A DNA stretch of 64,000 nt from Myxococcales bacterium (GTDB lineage: Bacteria > Myxococcota_A > Polyangia > Palsa-1104), in contig PNAM01000012.1 in NCBI GenBank assembly GCA_003170275.1, positions 1-64,000 on the forward strand, read 5' to 3'. Every line of letters begins with the position of its first letter. The first letter of the stretch is position 1. Made by a program: the position numbers and the translations under genes. The notes below the pieces were generated by a model. The model was not told the DNA's origin. It worked only from the letters and a program-made list of their open reading frames with translations, and searched no databases. Positions 46,526 through 55,250 of this stretch are shown here, one piece after another.

Positions 46526-47226
46526 ACGCCCTGCCTCGCGGGCCGCGGGGTGACGCCGTACTCTTCGAGATAGCCCTTGGCGTGCATGTACTTCAAGAAC
46601 CGCTCGCGCAGCTTCTTCTCGAGGGTGCGCGCCTGCATGTGCGAGAGCTGGCAGACTTCGCCGGCCTCGACCTGCGTCTTTTGTTCTTCGAATCGCGCAC
46701 GGAAGAAGTTACGGTCGCGTTCGTCCAACCTTTCGACGAATCCCTTGTAGAGCGCGGACAACTCCTGGCGCAGGAAGTCGCTCTCGGCGGACGAGCCGTG
46801 CGAGCCCTCCGATGCGATCGGGTTGGCCGGCGCGGCCTCTTCGCCGTCGTGCACCTGCGGTCGATCGCCGCCGCGCTCCGCTTCGATGAACGGGCTCATC
46901 GCCACCTCGCGGTTGCGGAACTCGTCGACGACCAGGTTGCGGGCGATGGCGAACAGGTAGTTGCGATAGGAGTGGAGCCCGTCGTAGCCGACGCGCGCCG
47001 ATTCCTTGAACGCGCGGGTGAAGGTCTCCTGGATGGCGTTGTCGAGGTCGAACGGCTGGGCATACCCGACGAAGCGGAGCGTCCGGTCGCGGCTCGCGAA
47101 GCTGAATCCGCGCTGCAAGAAATTTGCGACGTCCGCAACATAATGCCGGTAGACCTCCTCGAGGGCCTTACGCTCACCCTTCTTGAATCGTTCGAGCAGC
47201 TCGCGCCGCTCGATGAGGAGCGTCAT
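46522..47226 (-). CDS. ECF-type RNA polymerase sigma factor
   Basis: A 234-residue ECF-like sigma factor. Region 2 includes ALEEVYRHYVADVANFL, FDLDNAIQETFTRAFKESAR and YRNYLFAIARNLVVDEFRNR; region 4 is FVERLDERDRNFFRARFEEQ, then VCQLSHMQARTLEKKLRERF, a divergent helix-turn-helix. A Glu/Gly/Pro-rich linker of about 45 residues joins them. GAGGG lies right before the ATG. The ATGA overlap with the anti-sigma gene is the usual layout for a sigma/anti-sigma pair. Upstream is an AT-rich 86-base region shared with the divergent radical SAM gene. Confidence 0.88.
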   Translation of the reverse strand: MTLLIERRELLERFKKGERKALEEVYRHYVADVANFLQRGFSFASRDRTLRFVGYAQPFDLDNAIQETFTRAFKESARVGYDGLHSYRNYLFAIARNLVVDEFRNREVAMSPFIEAERGGDRPQVHDGEEAAPANPIASEGSHGSSAESDFLRQELSALYKGFVERLDERDRNFFRARFEEQKTQVEAGEVCQLSHMQARTLEKKLRERFLKYMHAKGYLEEYGVTPRPARQGV

Positions 47227-47312
47227 CCCTCAAGCCTCTCTACCCAGATGGACGTCAAAAGTGTTACCGGCGAAGTCAGAATACACGTTTTTCCTATAAA
47301 TCAGGTAGGTTG

Positions 47313-48581
47313 ATGTACGTGTGGCCCTTCGCCAACCGCTCCGCTTCGAGTCGGCCGCGCGCCTTTCGTTACGAGCGGTTCGGCGGCATCGTGCACCTCG
47401 AGCGACCGCGCGCGCTGGTATTCGTCGATCGCGATCGCGCCCGCCGGCTCGGCTACGACGACGCGCCAAATTGGTCGGACGACTCGGCCGGTGCGCCCGC
47501 CGAAGCGCTGATGGAGCACGTGCTGTCGGGTCCGCTCGAAGCGCACTTGCAGCTCACCAACCGCTGCAACGCCGGCTGCCAGGGCTGCTACACCGGCGCG
47601 ACACCCGAAGGCGCGAAGAACGAGTACGGCGAGAGCGATTGGAAGCGATCGATCGACGCGCTCGCGCGGCGCGGCGTGTTCCACCTGGCACTCGGCGGCG
47701 GCGAGTCGGCGATCTTGCCGTGGCTCGGCGACGTGGCCGCGTATGCGCGCGCGCAGGGACTGGTGCCCAACCTGACCACCAGCGGGCTGTACTCCGACGA
47801 GGAGCTCGCGCGGCTGTGCGGCTGGGCGCCGCTGTTCGGGCAGATCAACGTGAGCATCGACGGCGTCGGGGAAGACTACGCCAAGGTGCGCGGCTTCGAT
47901 GGCTTTGCGCAGGCCGACCGCGCGGTGGTCGCGCTGCGGCGCGTGACCCGGCACGTGGGCATCAACTGTGTGGTGACGCGCGCGAGCTTCGATGCGCTCG
48001 CGCGCGTGTTCGCGTACGCGAAGAAACGACGGCTGCGCGAGGTCGAGCTGTTGCGCTTCAAGCCGTCCGGCCGCGGCTCCAAGGTCTACGAGCAGCTGCG
48101 CTGCACCGACGCGCAGCACCGCGCCATGCTGCCGATGGTGCTAGGCCTGGCGCGGCGCCATCGGCTGCGCGTGCGGCTCGACTGCTCGTACACGCCGATG
48201 GTGACGCACCACAAGGTCGATCAGCGGCTGATGCGCTGGCTGGCGATCTACGGCTGCGCGGGCGGTGACCTGCTAGTCGGCGCCAAGGCGTCCGGCGCGC
48301 TCACCGCCTGCAGCTTCGCCGCGCCGGTCGAAGCGAAGGTCGACGAGATCGAGGGCTACTGGGACAGCCCCGACGCCTTCGGCCCGTTCCGTCGCTGGCG
48401 GGAAGCGGCCGCCGAGCCGTGCCGCTCGTGCGAGTACCTGACGCTGTGCCGCGGCGGCTGCCGCGTGGTGAGCGCCCACGTCTCGGGCGACCCGGCCGCG
48501 CCCGATCCCGAGTGCCCGCGCGTCATCGACTGGCGCGCCACCCACGGCACGCCCGCACGCACGCACCTCCCGATCGTCTAG
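47313..48581 (+). CDS. radical SAM/SPASM-domain protein
   Basis: A 422-residue radical SAM protein. The iron-sulphur motif is CNAGCQGC (Cys85, Cys89, Cys92), with GGGES and INVSIDGV further on. The C-terminus is a SPASM-type auxiliary cluster region (CRSCEYLTLCRGGC ... SGDPAAPDPECP). The N-terminal 75 residues (FGGIVHLERPRALVFVDRDR, ARRLGY) resemble those of peptide-modifying relatives. Members modify ribosomal peptides or proteins. No precursor peptide is visible next to it. AGGTAGG a few bases upstream supports ATG 47313. Divergent from the sigma/anti-sigma/caspase operon. Confidence 0.87.
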   Translation: MYVWPFANRSASSRPRAFRYERFGGIVHLERPRALVFVDRDRARRLGYDDAPNWSDDSAGAPAEALMEHVLSGPLEAHLQLTNRCNAGCQGCYTGATPEGAKNEYGESDWKRSIDALARRGVFHLALGGGESAILPWLGDVAAYARAQGLVPNLTTSGLYSDEELARLCGWAPLFGQINVSIDGVGEDYAKVRGFDGFAQADRAVVALRRVTRHVGINCVVTRASFDALARVFAYAKKRRLREVELLRFKPSGRGSKVYEQLRCTDAQHRAMLPMVLGLARRHRLRVRLDCSYTPMVTHHKVDQRLMRWLAIYGCAGGDLLVGAKASGALTACSFAAPVEAKVDEIEGYWDSPDAFGPFRRWREAAAEPCRSCEYLTLCRGGCRVVSAHVSGDPAAPDPECPRVIDWRATHGTPARTHLPIV

Positions 48582-50026
48582 TCGGTGGCGCCCAGATCGG
48601 TGGGCTCGCCGGCCATGTCGGGGAAGAAGTTGATCATCTTGAACGGGTAGCGCGCTTCGCAATCGGCGAGCTTGGCTTGATCCACCATCGGCGCGGGCAG
48701 GAACGGCGGCGTGGCCAACTGCGCTTTGTTGAAGTCGAACAGATCGAGCAGCGGATCGGCGTTCGCGTCGCGCGCGGTCATCGCCGGCATCTTGAAGCGG
48801 CGCTCGATGAACCGGAGGATCGAGGTGTGATCGGTCACCACGTGCGAGACGTAGTGCGGCTTGGCGTAGGGCGAGACGATGATCAGCGGGACGCGGAATC
48901 CGTAGTTGGCAAAGTCGTAGGGCGTCGCGCCGGCGGCGACCCGGGGCGCGATGTCGTCGGGTGCACAGGCCGTGGGCGACGCGACGTGATCGTACAGCCC
49001 CCCGTGCTCATCGAAGGTGATGATCAGGGCCAGGTGCTTCCACTGCGGGCTCGTGGTCACCGCCGTGACAATCTTGGCCAGATACTCGTCGCCCACCTGC
49101 ACGTCGCCCGGTGGGTGGAAGGAGTTGGCGCCGCCCCACATGTCGCGCAGGTTCGGGTCGATGAAGTTGACGTTCGACAGCTTGCCACCGGCGGCGTCGT
49201 CGAAGAAGGTCTCTCCACCCTCGTCCGCACGCGAGACATTGTCGAAATACGTGTTGATGGTGATCGTGTCGGCGAACAAGCCGAGGCCGGGCACGCCTTC
49301 GTAGTACACGTGCCAGCTGATCAGATCCTTGCCGAGCGCGTTGTGATCCTCCATCGCAGTCATGACGTTGGCCCGGTTCCCGGAGGTGAAGATCTCGTCG
49401 CCGGTGTTGCCGTACGAGGTGGCGGCGCCAAGGAAGTCACGGTTGGGATAGGTCGGGCCGAGGACGGACGCGAAGTGACGATCCGAGGTCGCGTAGGTCG
49501 TCGCCAGGCCGTACAGGAACGGTAGATCGTTCTGATCGTAGTAGCCGATCGCACGGGTGCCATCGAGCACGCCGTTCTGGAAGCTCTCGTTGGCCTTCAC
49601 GAACCCGTCGTTCTTGCCGCCGTCCCACTCGAGGTGCGAGCCATCCCACTCGTGGTTGGTGTCGTCGAAGCAGTACTCGTCGAGATGGAAGCGCTGGATC
49701 GGCTTGCCGCTCGAATCCGGATTGGAGACGTCGGCCGCCGCCACGTCGACGTCGGGCTGGCCGGCGGCGGGCAACATGCCGAGCACGTGATCGAACGACC
49801 GGTTCTCCATCGTGAAGACCACGATCGTGTCGATCGGGATCTCCGAGCCGAGCGGCGCGTCCTTGGCGATCGTGAGCCCCGGGAGCGCGCCTGCCTTGAA
49901 CATGCATTGCTCGCGGGCCTGCGCCGCCTGATCCGCGGTGAGCGTGGAGCGCGGCCCCTGATCCGCGGAGCCGCAGCCCGCAGCGACGGCAAATGTGAAC
50001 GATAGGTGAACCAGTCTCGCGCGCAT
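48578..50026 (-). CDS. phosphoesterase-family (phospholipase C/acid phosphatase-like) lipoprotein
   Basis: A 482-residue predicted lipoprotein (FAVAAGC, Cys18). It matches the phosphoesterase family of bacterial phospholipase C and acid phosphatases: DTIVVFTMENRSFDHVLGML, PNRDFLGAATSYGNTGDEIF, ALIITFDEHGGLYDHV, and RVPLIIVSPYAKPHYVSHV. Metal-binding Glu, Asp and His of those motifs are present. It should hydrolyse phosphoesters in the periplasm or outside. TAGGCT ends five bases before the ATG at 50026, with no Shine-Dalgarno. The longer frame to 50350 runs through the divergent PpsR gene. Confidence 0.87.
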   Translation of the reverse strand: MRARLVHLSFTFAVAAGCGSADQGPRSTLTADQAAQAREQCMFKAGALPGLTIAKDAPLGSEIPIDTIVVFTMENRSFDHVLGMLPAAGQPDVDVAAADVSNPDSSGKPIQRFHLDEYCFDDTNHEWDGSHLEWDGGKNDGFVKANESFQNGVLDGTRAIGYYDQNDLPFLYGLATTYATSDRHFASVLGPTYPNRDFLGAATSYGNTGDEIFTSGNRANVMTAMEDHNALGKDLISWHVYYEGVPGLGLFADTITINTYFDNVSRADEGGETFFDDAAGGKLSNVNFIDPNLRDMWGGANSFHPPGDVQVGDEYLAKIVTAVTTSPQWKHLALIITFDEHGGLYDHVASPTACAPDDIAPRVAAGATPYDFANYGFRVPLIIVSPYAKPHYVSHVVTDHTSILRFIERRFKMPAMTARDANADPLLDLFDFNKAQLATPPFLPAPMVDQAKLADCEARYPFKMINFFPDMAGEPTDLGATD

Positions 50027-50063
50027 GGTTGAGCCTAGCACGATGGAGTAAAGTAGGAAGTTC

Positions 50064-50897
50064 GTGGCCGAAGCTCGCCAGATTTTCGTGCTCTCCGACG
50101 CGACCGGCGAGACCGCCGAGAAGGTGGTGCGCGCCGCCATGCTGCAGTTCACCAGCGTGCCGGTGACGCTGCGCATGTACACGCGCGTGCGGCTCGAAGC
50201 GGAGATGCGCAGCATCATCGGGCGCGCCAAGCACGAGGGCGCGCTGTTGGTGTTCACCGTGGTGTCCACCGCGCACCGCGAGCTCTTGCGCCGCATCTGC
50301 GACGAAGAGAACGTGGACGCGGTCGATCTGATCGGCGCGCTGATGGCCAAACTGTCGACCTACCTCGGCGCGCAGCCCAAGGGCGTGCCCGGCCTGTTGC
50401 ACACGCTCTCCGACGAGTACTTCAAGCGCGTCGAGGCGGTCGAGTTCACCGTGCGCAACGACGACGGGCGCGAGCCGCGCAACCTGCCCAAGGCCGATCT
50501 GGTGCTGGTCGGGATCAGCCGCACGTCCAAGACGCCGCTGTCGACGTTCCTGGCGCAGAAGGGCCTCAAGGTGGCCAACGTGCCGCTGGTGCTCGGCATC
50601 GAGCCGCCCAAGGAGCTGTTCGAGATCGATCAGGAGAAGATCTTCGGGCTCACCATCAAGGGCGAGTCGCTGCTGCAGATCCGGCAGGCGCGCTTGAAGC
50701 ACCTCGGCATGCCGCCCGACACCAGCTATGGTCAGCGCGATCACATCGCGCAGGAGATCAAGTACGCGCAGCAGCTGTTCCGGCTGCACGCGTCGTGGCC
50801 GGTGATCGACATCACCGGCAAGGCGGTCGAGGAGACCGCGGCGGACATCCTGCGCATCAAGAAGGACCGGGACGGACGACGGACCACGCCAAGATGA
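50064..50897 (+). CDS. ppsR: pyruvate, water dikinase regulatory protein (PpsR/PSRP family)
   Basis: A 277-residue bifunctional kinase/phosphorylase of the DUF299 family that inactivates and reactivates PEP synthase or pyruvate phosphate dikinase. The start QIFVLSDATGETAEKVVRA, the P-loop GISRTSKTPLS (150-160), and LGMPPDTSYGQRDHIAQEIK, then WPVIDITGKAVEETAADIL are family hallmarks. Start is GTG at 50064 with TAGGAAG upstream. The target enzyme gene is not in this window. The 3' end overlaps the lysoplasmalogenase-like gene by 41 bases. Confidence 0.92.
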   Translation: MAEARQIFVLSDATGETAEKVVRAAMLQFTSVPVTLRMYTRVRLEAEMRSIIGRAKHEGALLVFTVVSTAHRELLRRICDEENVDAVDLIGALMAKLSTYLGAQPKGVPGLLHTLSDEYFKRVEAVEFTVRNDDGREPRNLPKADLVLVGISRTSKTPLSTFLAQKGLKVANVPLVLGIEPPKELFEIDQEKIFGLTIKGESLLQIRQARLKHLGMPPDTSYGQRDHIAQEIKYAQQLFRLHASWPVIDITGKAVEETAADILRIKKDRDGRRTTPR

Positions 50898-51489
50898 GCT
50901 GCGCGCCGTAGTAGAGCGGCAGTCCCCACACGCGGTTGGCGAAGCCGCGCTGCACGAAGCGATCGCGCGCGACCGAGAGATCGGAGAGATAGAAGGCGAG
51001 CGCGCCGGCGATCACCAGGGGCGCGCGCGTGCCCACCGCCGCGGCGACCATGATCGTGATCACGCAGATGTACGCGACCACCGCGGCGCGCATCCCGCCG
51101 TGCACGTGGCCGAGGAGCCAGCGTCCGACCACCAGCGCGACCGCCGAGAGCGCCGCCAGCGCCGGCAGCGACCAACGCCAGTCCAACCCGGGGCCGCGCG
51201 CCACGAACGCGGCGACGAACGCGAGATGCCCGCACAGGAACGCCAGCACGCCGGCGCGAAAGGCCGCTTTGGCGTGCGGGATCAAGAGCACGTCACCGAC
51301 GAGCGAGAGCAGCAGCGCGGCGACGATTGCCTGCCCGTAGCGCGTGTCCAGCGCGCCGAGCGACAGCGCGGTCCAGACGAAGCCCGCCGACGCGACCGGC
51401 TTGCACAGCCACTTGCCGAGCTGCGACGCGCGCCACTCCGCGCCGAGGAGCAGCAGCGTCGCCAGGGCGGTGACCACGCTGCCGAGCAT
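50857..51489 (-). CDS. YhhN-family (lysoplasmalogenase-like) membrane protein
   Basis: A 210-residue protein with about seven to eight membrane helices. It follows the YhhN/TMEM86 pattern: KWLCKPVASAGFVWTAL, IVAALLLSLVGDVLLI, LAFLCGHLAFVAAF, then LAFYLSDLSVARDRF, with the two conserved Asp in SLVGD and YLSDLSVARD. TMEM86 proteins hydrolyse lysoplasmalogen vinyl ethers. Some myxobacteria make plasmalogens, so the function is plausible but not shown. It overlaps the zinc-ribbon gene upstream by one base (TAATG). Confidence 0.82.
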   Translation of the reverse strand: MLGSVVTALATLLLLGAEWRASQLGKWLCKPVASAGFVWTALSLGALDTRYGQAIVAALLLSLVGDVLLIPHAKAAFRAGVLAFLCGHLAFVAAFVARGPGLDWRWSLPALAALSAVALVVGRWLLGHVHGGMRAAVVAYICVITIMVAAAVGTRAPLVIAGALAFYLSDLSVARDRFVQRGFANRVWGLPLYYGAQLILAWSVVRPGPS

Positions 51490-53372
51490 TAGCGGCGCGC
51501 GAACACCACCACGAGGATGATGGCCAACAGGATCAGCGAGCCGAACGCCACCCCGATCGCGAGCAGGCCCTTTTGCACCGCCGCGCGATCGTACGTGCGC
51601 CGCTCGCTCTCGAGACGGACGATCGCCGCTTCGCGCGCGTTGACGCCGCCCTTGAGCTCGTCGACCCGCCCGTACATCGGCCGGAAGCGCTCGTCGTCGA
51701 CGCGGTTCAAGTTGAGCAGCGTGCCGGCGGCGACGAAGCGCTGGCTCATCTCGCGCTCGGCGCCGTCGCGCTCGGTCTCGGCGCGGCGCTTGTCCGCCTC
51801 GAACGCGGCCAGCGTGCGCTTGTGCGCCGCTAGCGCCTCGGCCAGCTCCTTGCGCTTGAGGCCGATGGCGGCCCGCCCATCGACGACCTGTTTGGTGAGG
51901 TTGGCGATCGGCCCGTCGAGCGCATCGACGTGCGCGCGCGCGACGTCGCGCGAGGGGATGAGCGCGGTCGCTTCCTTGCGGGCGGCGTCGGCCTCGGCGC
52001 GCGCGTTGGCGGCGGTGTTCGGCCCGCCGCCCTTCTCCGGCGGCGTGATCTCGGCCTTCTGCGCACGGGCGTCGCCCTGCGAGGCGCGCTTCTCGGCGGC
52101 GCGGATCAGCCCGTCGATGCGCGCGCGCTCGGTCTCGTGCACGCGGCGCTCGTCGCCCTTCTTCTTCAGCTCTTCTTCGGCGCCGCGCACCTGCACCTCG
52201 CGCGAGGCCAGATCGGTGTTGCGCTCGGCCTCGTCGGCGACCCAGCGATCGCGCTCCCTCTGCGCGTTGGCGTCGATCTCCACCATCTGCGCCTCGGCCC
52301 TGCCACGCCGCTCCTCCTCGGCCTTGACCCGCCGCATCTCGTCGGCCACGGCAGGCACCTGCAGGTGCGCCTCGCGCGCCGCCCGTCCGAGGTCGCGCAA
52401 GACCGAGTCGAGCAGCCGCTGATCGCCGTGCAACAGCGCGCGAATGGTCTTCTGCGCCTTCTGCCGCGCCCAGATCGCCTTGGCGAGCGGCAGCAGGTAC
52501 AGCACCGAATCGACGATCTTGCCGCCCCGGGGCGGCGGCGGCATGGGCGGCAACGCCAAGGTCGGCAGCACCGGCGTCGGAGATAGCTCCATGCGTGGGA
52601 GCGGCACCTCGTCGTTGGTGTCCACGTCATCGGACGCGCCGCGTTCAATGGTGACCGGGCGGGAGTCGATCACGTTGGGCTGCGAATCGACCATCGCGCG
52701 CGGCTCCATCCGCGGGCTAGGCTCGGTCTGCGTGTCCTCGTTGACCGGAAGGTTGGGCAGGCGCTTGTGGGTGGGCGCCGCCACCGTGTTGGCGATCGGC
52801 GACACGCCGCGCGGCTGGGTCTGTTTGAACGCCTTGGCCGCGTTGTTGACGTCGAGCGGCCGGGTCTCGCGCCGGCCGCTGTCGGCATCACCGGCCACCG
52901 GCACCACCGGCGGCGGGTTGGGCTCGCCGAGCCCGAGGCGCGTGGCCGGCCGGACGGGCGGCAGGCGCGACGGTCCGGTGACCGAATCGCTCGCCGGCAG
53001 GCCCAGCATGGTCCCGGTGGGCGCTTTCGACTTCGGCGCGGGCGGCGCCGAGTCCTGCGCGATCGTCACCGCCTCGGAGTTCGCCGGCGGCGCGTGTTTG
53101 GGGATGGGCGGCAGCGCGCTCGGCGCGGGGACGTTTGCGCTTGGCGGATCGCGCGGTTGCGCCTCAGCCGGCTGCTCGGCGGGGCGCAGCGGCGGGCCCT
53201 CGAGCGGCTTCGAGCGCGGCGCCGGGCGCGACGGAACCTTCGGCTTTTCGGCGGCCGGCGCGGTCGGTGGACGCGGGGGTGCGGTCCGCGGGGCCGGCAG
53301 GCGCTTGCCGCAGTGGCCGCACTCACGGGCGTCGTCGGGATTCTCTTGCGCGCAGAAGGGGCAGAAGCGCAT
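51489..53372 (-). CDS. zinc-ribbon, coiled-coil, tail-anchored membrane protein
   Basis: A 627-residue protein. It opens with a zinc ribbon (CPFCAQENPDDARECGHCGK), followed by about 230 residues rich in Pro, Ala, Ser and Thr with repeated TRPL and NVI-type patches, then a helical region (about 290-580) with long coiled coils (RVKAEEERRGRAEAQMVEID, RDGAEREMSQRF), and one C-terminal helix (LAIGVAFGSLILLAIILVVV). The N-terminus and coil are in the cytoplasm. Function unknown; a scaffold or polar organiser is possible. It lies between the barrel gene and the YhhN gene in one operon. Confidence 0.75.
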   Translation of the reverse strand: MRFCPFCAQENPDDARECGHCGKRLPAPRTAPPRPPTAPAAEKPKVPSRPAPRSKPLEGPPLRPAEQPAEAQPRDPPSANVPAPSALPPIPKHAPPANSEAVTIAQDSAPPAPKSKAPTGTMLGLPASDSVTGPSRLPPVRPATRLGLGEPNPPPVVPVAGDADSGRRETRPLDVNNAAKAFKQTQPRGVSPIANTVAAPTHKRLPNLPVNEDTQTEPSPRMEPRAMVDSQPNVIDSRPVTIERGASDDVDTNDEVPLPRMELSPTPVLPTLALPPMPPPPRGGKIVDSVLYLLPLAKAIWARQKAQKTIRALLHGDQRLLDSVLRDLGRAAREAHLQVPAVADEMRRVKAEEERRGRAEAQMVEIDANAQRERDRWVADEAERNTDLASREVQVRGAEEELKKKGDERRVHETERARIDGLIRAAEKRASQGDARAQKAEITPPEKGGGPNTAANARAEADAARKEATALIPSRDVARAHVDALDGPIANLTKQVVDGRAAIGLKRKELAEALAAHKRTLAAFEADKRRAETERDGAEREMSQRFVAAGTLLNLNRVDDERFRPMYGRVDELKGGVNAREAAIVRLESERRTYDRAAVQKGLLAIGVAFGSLILLAIILVVVFARR

Positions 53373-53387
53373 TCCGAGGCGTCAATC

Positions 53388-55154
53388 CTAGTCGAGATTC
53401 GACCCGAGGGCGAGATACACCTGAAATGCGGACGAATCGAAGTTCCCGCCCGGGGTGGGAAAGCCATAGGCGACGTCGACGCCCACCAGCGGCAGGACCA
53501 CGCCCTTCAAGAAGAAGCGCAGCCCCAGGCCGAGGCCGTTGTGCCAGGAATCGGCCGTGACGCCCGAGGCGGTGTCGGGCAAATAGTCGCGAAAGCCGTT
53601 GCCTCGCACCACGAAGCGCGCCAGCGGTCCATTCGACTGCGAGGGAAGATCGCGGAACCAGGTCAAGTTGGTGTCGTAAAACGCGATCAGCCGCGTCGAC
53701 AGCCCCCACACCGTGAACAGCGGCAGCACGTACTCGAGCGACGCGCGCACGTCCGTGTCGCCGCGATACTGGCGATAGATGCGCCCGCGCATGTTGTCGG
53801 CGCCGCCGGTCTCGACCTCGAGCTTGAACGGCGCGTCGAAGAAGATGTCGGTGGCGGCCTTGAGGGTCAGGCTGTGCTCCTTGAAGAAGCGCCACGCGTA
53901 CATGCCGTCGGCCGACAGGAGGTGGTAGTTGTACCGCGTGCCGAGCCAGGTGGGACCGTACTGGTAGATGGCTTCGATCTTCAGGCCGTGCGGAACGCCG
54001 TAGACCTTGGAGCGCCCGTCGTACGCCACGTTGAGCGTGAGCGTGTTGTCCCAGCCCGACGAGCTCGCCTGCCGGCACCAGCCGCCCTGCTCCGCGACCA
54101 CGTCGGGCGTGCCGGAGCCATCCTTATTAATGGTGTTGTAGCAGCTCGAGGGGTGGACGTTGTCGTAGTAGACCTTGAAGCGCAGGTCCATGTGGAAGTG
54201 CCGCGTGATGTTCAGCCCGGCCAGGATGCCCGCGCCAAACGTGTCCACGTCCGTGGAGCGCTCGACGCGCGGGTCGAAGGTGTGGCCGCGCGCGTACTCG
54301 ACGATGCTGTCGCCGCGCAGCAGGAGATCGACGCGGTAGTACCAGCGCGTGTTGTGGATCTGCGGGTCGAGCCAGGCCACGAACAGGAGGCGCTGGGCGG
54401 TGGTGTACTCGCCGAGGACCAGGAACTTCTTGTTCTTGCCGAACGCGTTGGACTCCGCATAGGCCAGGCCGCCGCCCACATTGGTCGACGAATAGGCGAA
54501 GATCGGCGCGATGATCCAGGACAGGTTGTCCTTCGCCGCGATCACCAGGCGCACGCCGTAGCCGCCGGTCGAGACCAGCTCCTCCCAGTAGATGTTGACG
54601 GTCTTGAACAGCCCGACCGACAACAGGTTGTTGCGCGCCTGCTCGACCATTTCGCCGGTCAGCGTCTGGCCCACCTTGACGTCGGCGATGTACTCGACCG
54701 TGTTGGCGTCGGTCTTGGTGTTGTCGATGACCTTGATCTCGACGATCCGCTCGCCGATGCCCTTGCGGGTGTCGTTCGAAGCGCCCGGCACCTTGACGCT
54801 GTCGAGCGACTGCCCTTTGGGGATCTGCACCTCCTTGACCGAAGAGGCCGCCGGATCCTGACCGCCGGGCAGCGGCGGCGTGAGCGTCGGTCCCGACCCG
54901 CGCGGCTGCGGCTGTTTGGGCGCGGGAACGCCCGGCGGAGGAGGCGGCGGCGGCTCGGATGGGGGCGGGCTGGCCGGCGGAGCTGCCGGTGCGGCGGTTG
55001 GTGGCGGTGACGGCGGCGGCGGCGGCGCGGGTTGGGGCGGTTTCTTTGGCTCGGGCTCGACGATGATCGAGCTCTTGGGATCGTCCGCCTCCTGCGCGCG
55101 GGCCGGCGCGGCGAGGCCGGCAGCGACGCAGAGCGCGATGACACGACGCAGCAC
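53388..55154 (-). CDS. Omp85-type outer-membrane protein (POTRA plus barrel)
   Basis: A 588-residue exported protein. After the signal peptide (VIALCVAAGLAAPARA) comes a Pro-rich stretch of about 60 residues, then a POTRA-like domain (ERIVEIKVIDNTKTDANTVE, GEMVEQARNNLLSVGLFKTV), then a 16-strand-type barrel (for example YRVDLLLRGDSIVEYARGHT, FHMDLRFKVYYDN, LRFFLKGVVLPLVGVDVAYG). It is shorter than BamA and has one POTRA, so it is an Omp85-family relative (surface antigen D15), not BamA itself. GTG at 55154 is preferred for its clean signal peptide. First gene of the operon down to 50857. Confidence 0.82.
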   Translation of the reverse strand: MLRRVIALCVAAGLAAPARAQEADDPKSSIIVEPEPKKPPQPAPPPPPSPPPTAAPAAPPASPPPSEPPPPPPPGVPAPKQPQPRGSGPTLTPPLPGGQDPAASSVKEVQIPKGQSLDSVKVPGASNDTRKGIGERIVEIKVIDNTKTDANTVEYIADVKVGQTLTGEMVEQARNNLLSVGLFKTVNIYWEELVSTGGYGVRLVIAAKDNLSWIIAPIFAYSSTNVGGGLAYAESNAFGKNKKFLVLGEYTTAQRLLFVAWLDPQIHNTRWYYRVDLLLRGDSIVEYARGHTFDPRVERSTDVDTFGAGILAGLNITRHFHMDLRFKVYYDNVHPSSCYNTINKDGSGTPDVVAEQGGWCRQASSSGWDNTLTLNVAYDGRSKVYGVPHGLKIEAIYQYGPTWLGTRYNYHLLSADGMYAWRFFKEHSLTLKAATDIFFDAPFKLEVETGGADNMRGRIYRQYRGDTDVRASLEYVLPLFTVWGLSTRLIAFYDTNLTWFRDLPSQSNGPLARFVVRGNGFRDYLPDTASGVTADSWHNGLGLGLRFFLKGVVLPLVGVDVAYGFPTPGGNFDSSAFQVYLALGSNLD

Positions 55155-55250
55155 GCCCTGATCTTGGACTTCGACGTGAGACCGGTCAATCACACAGGTC
55201 ACACAGGTCGCGCGGCGGAATGTGATAAAAAGGGGATTCGAGGGGGCCTT

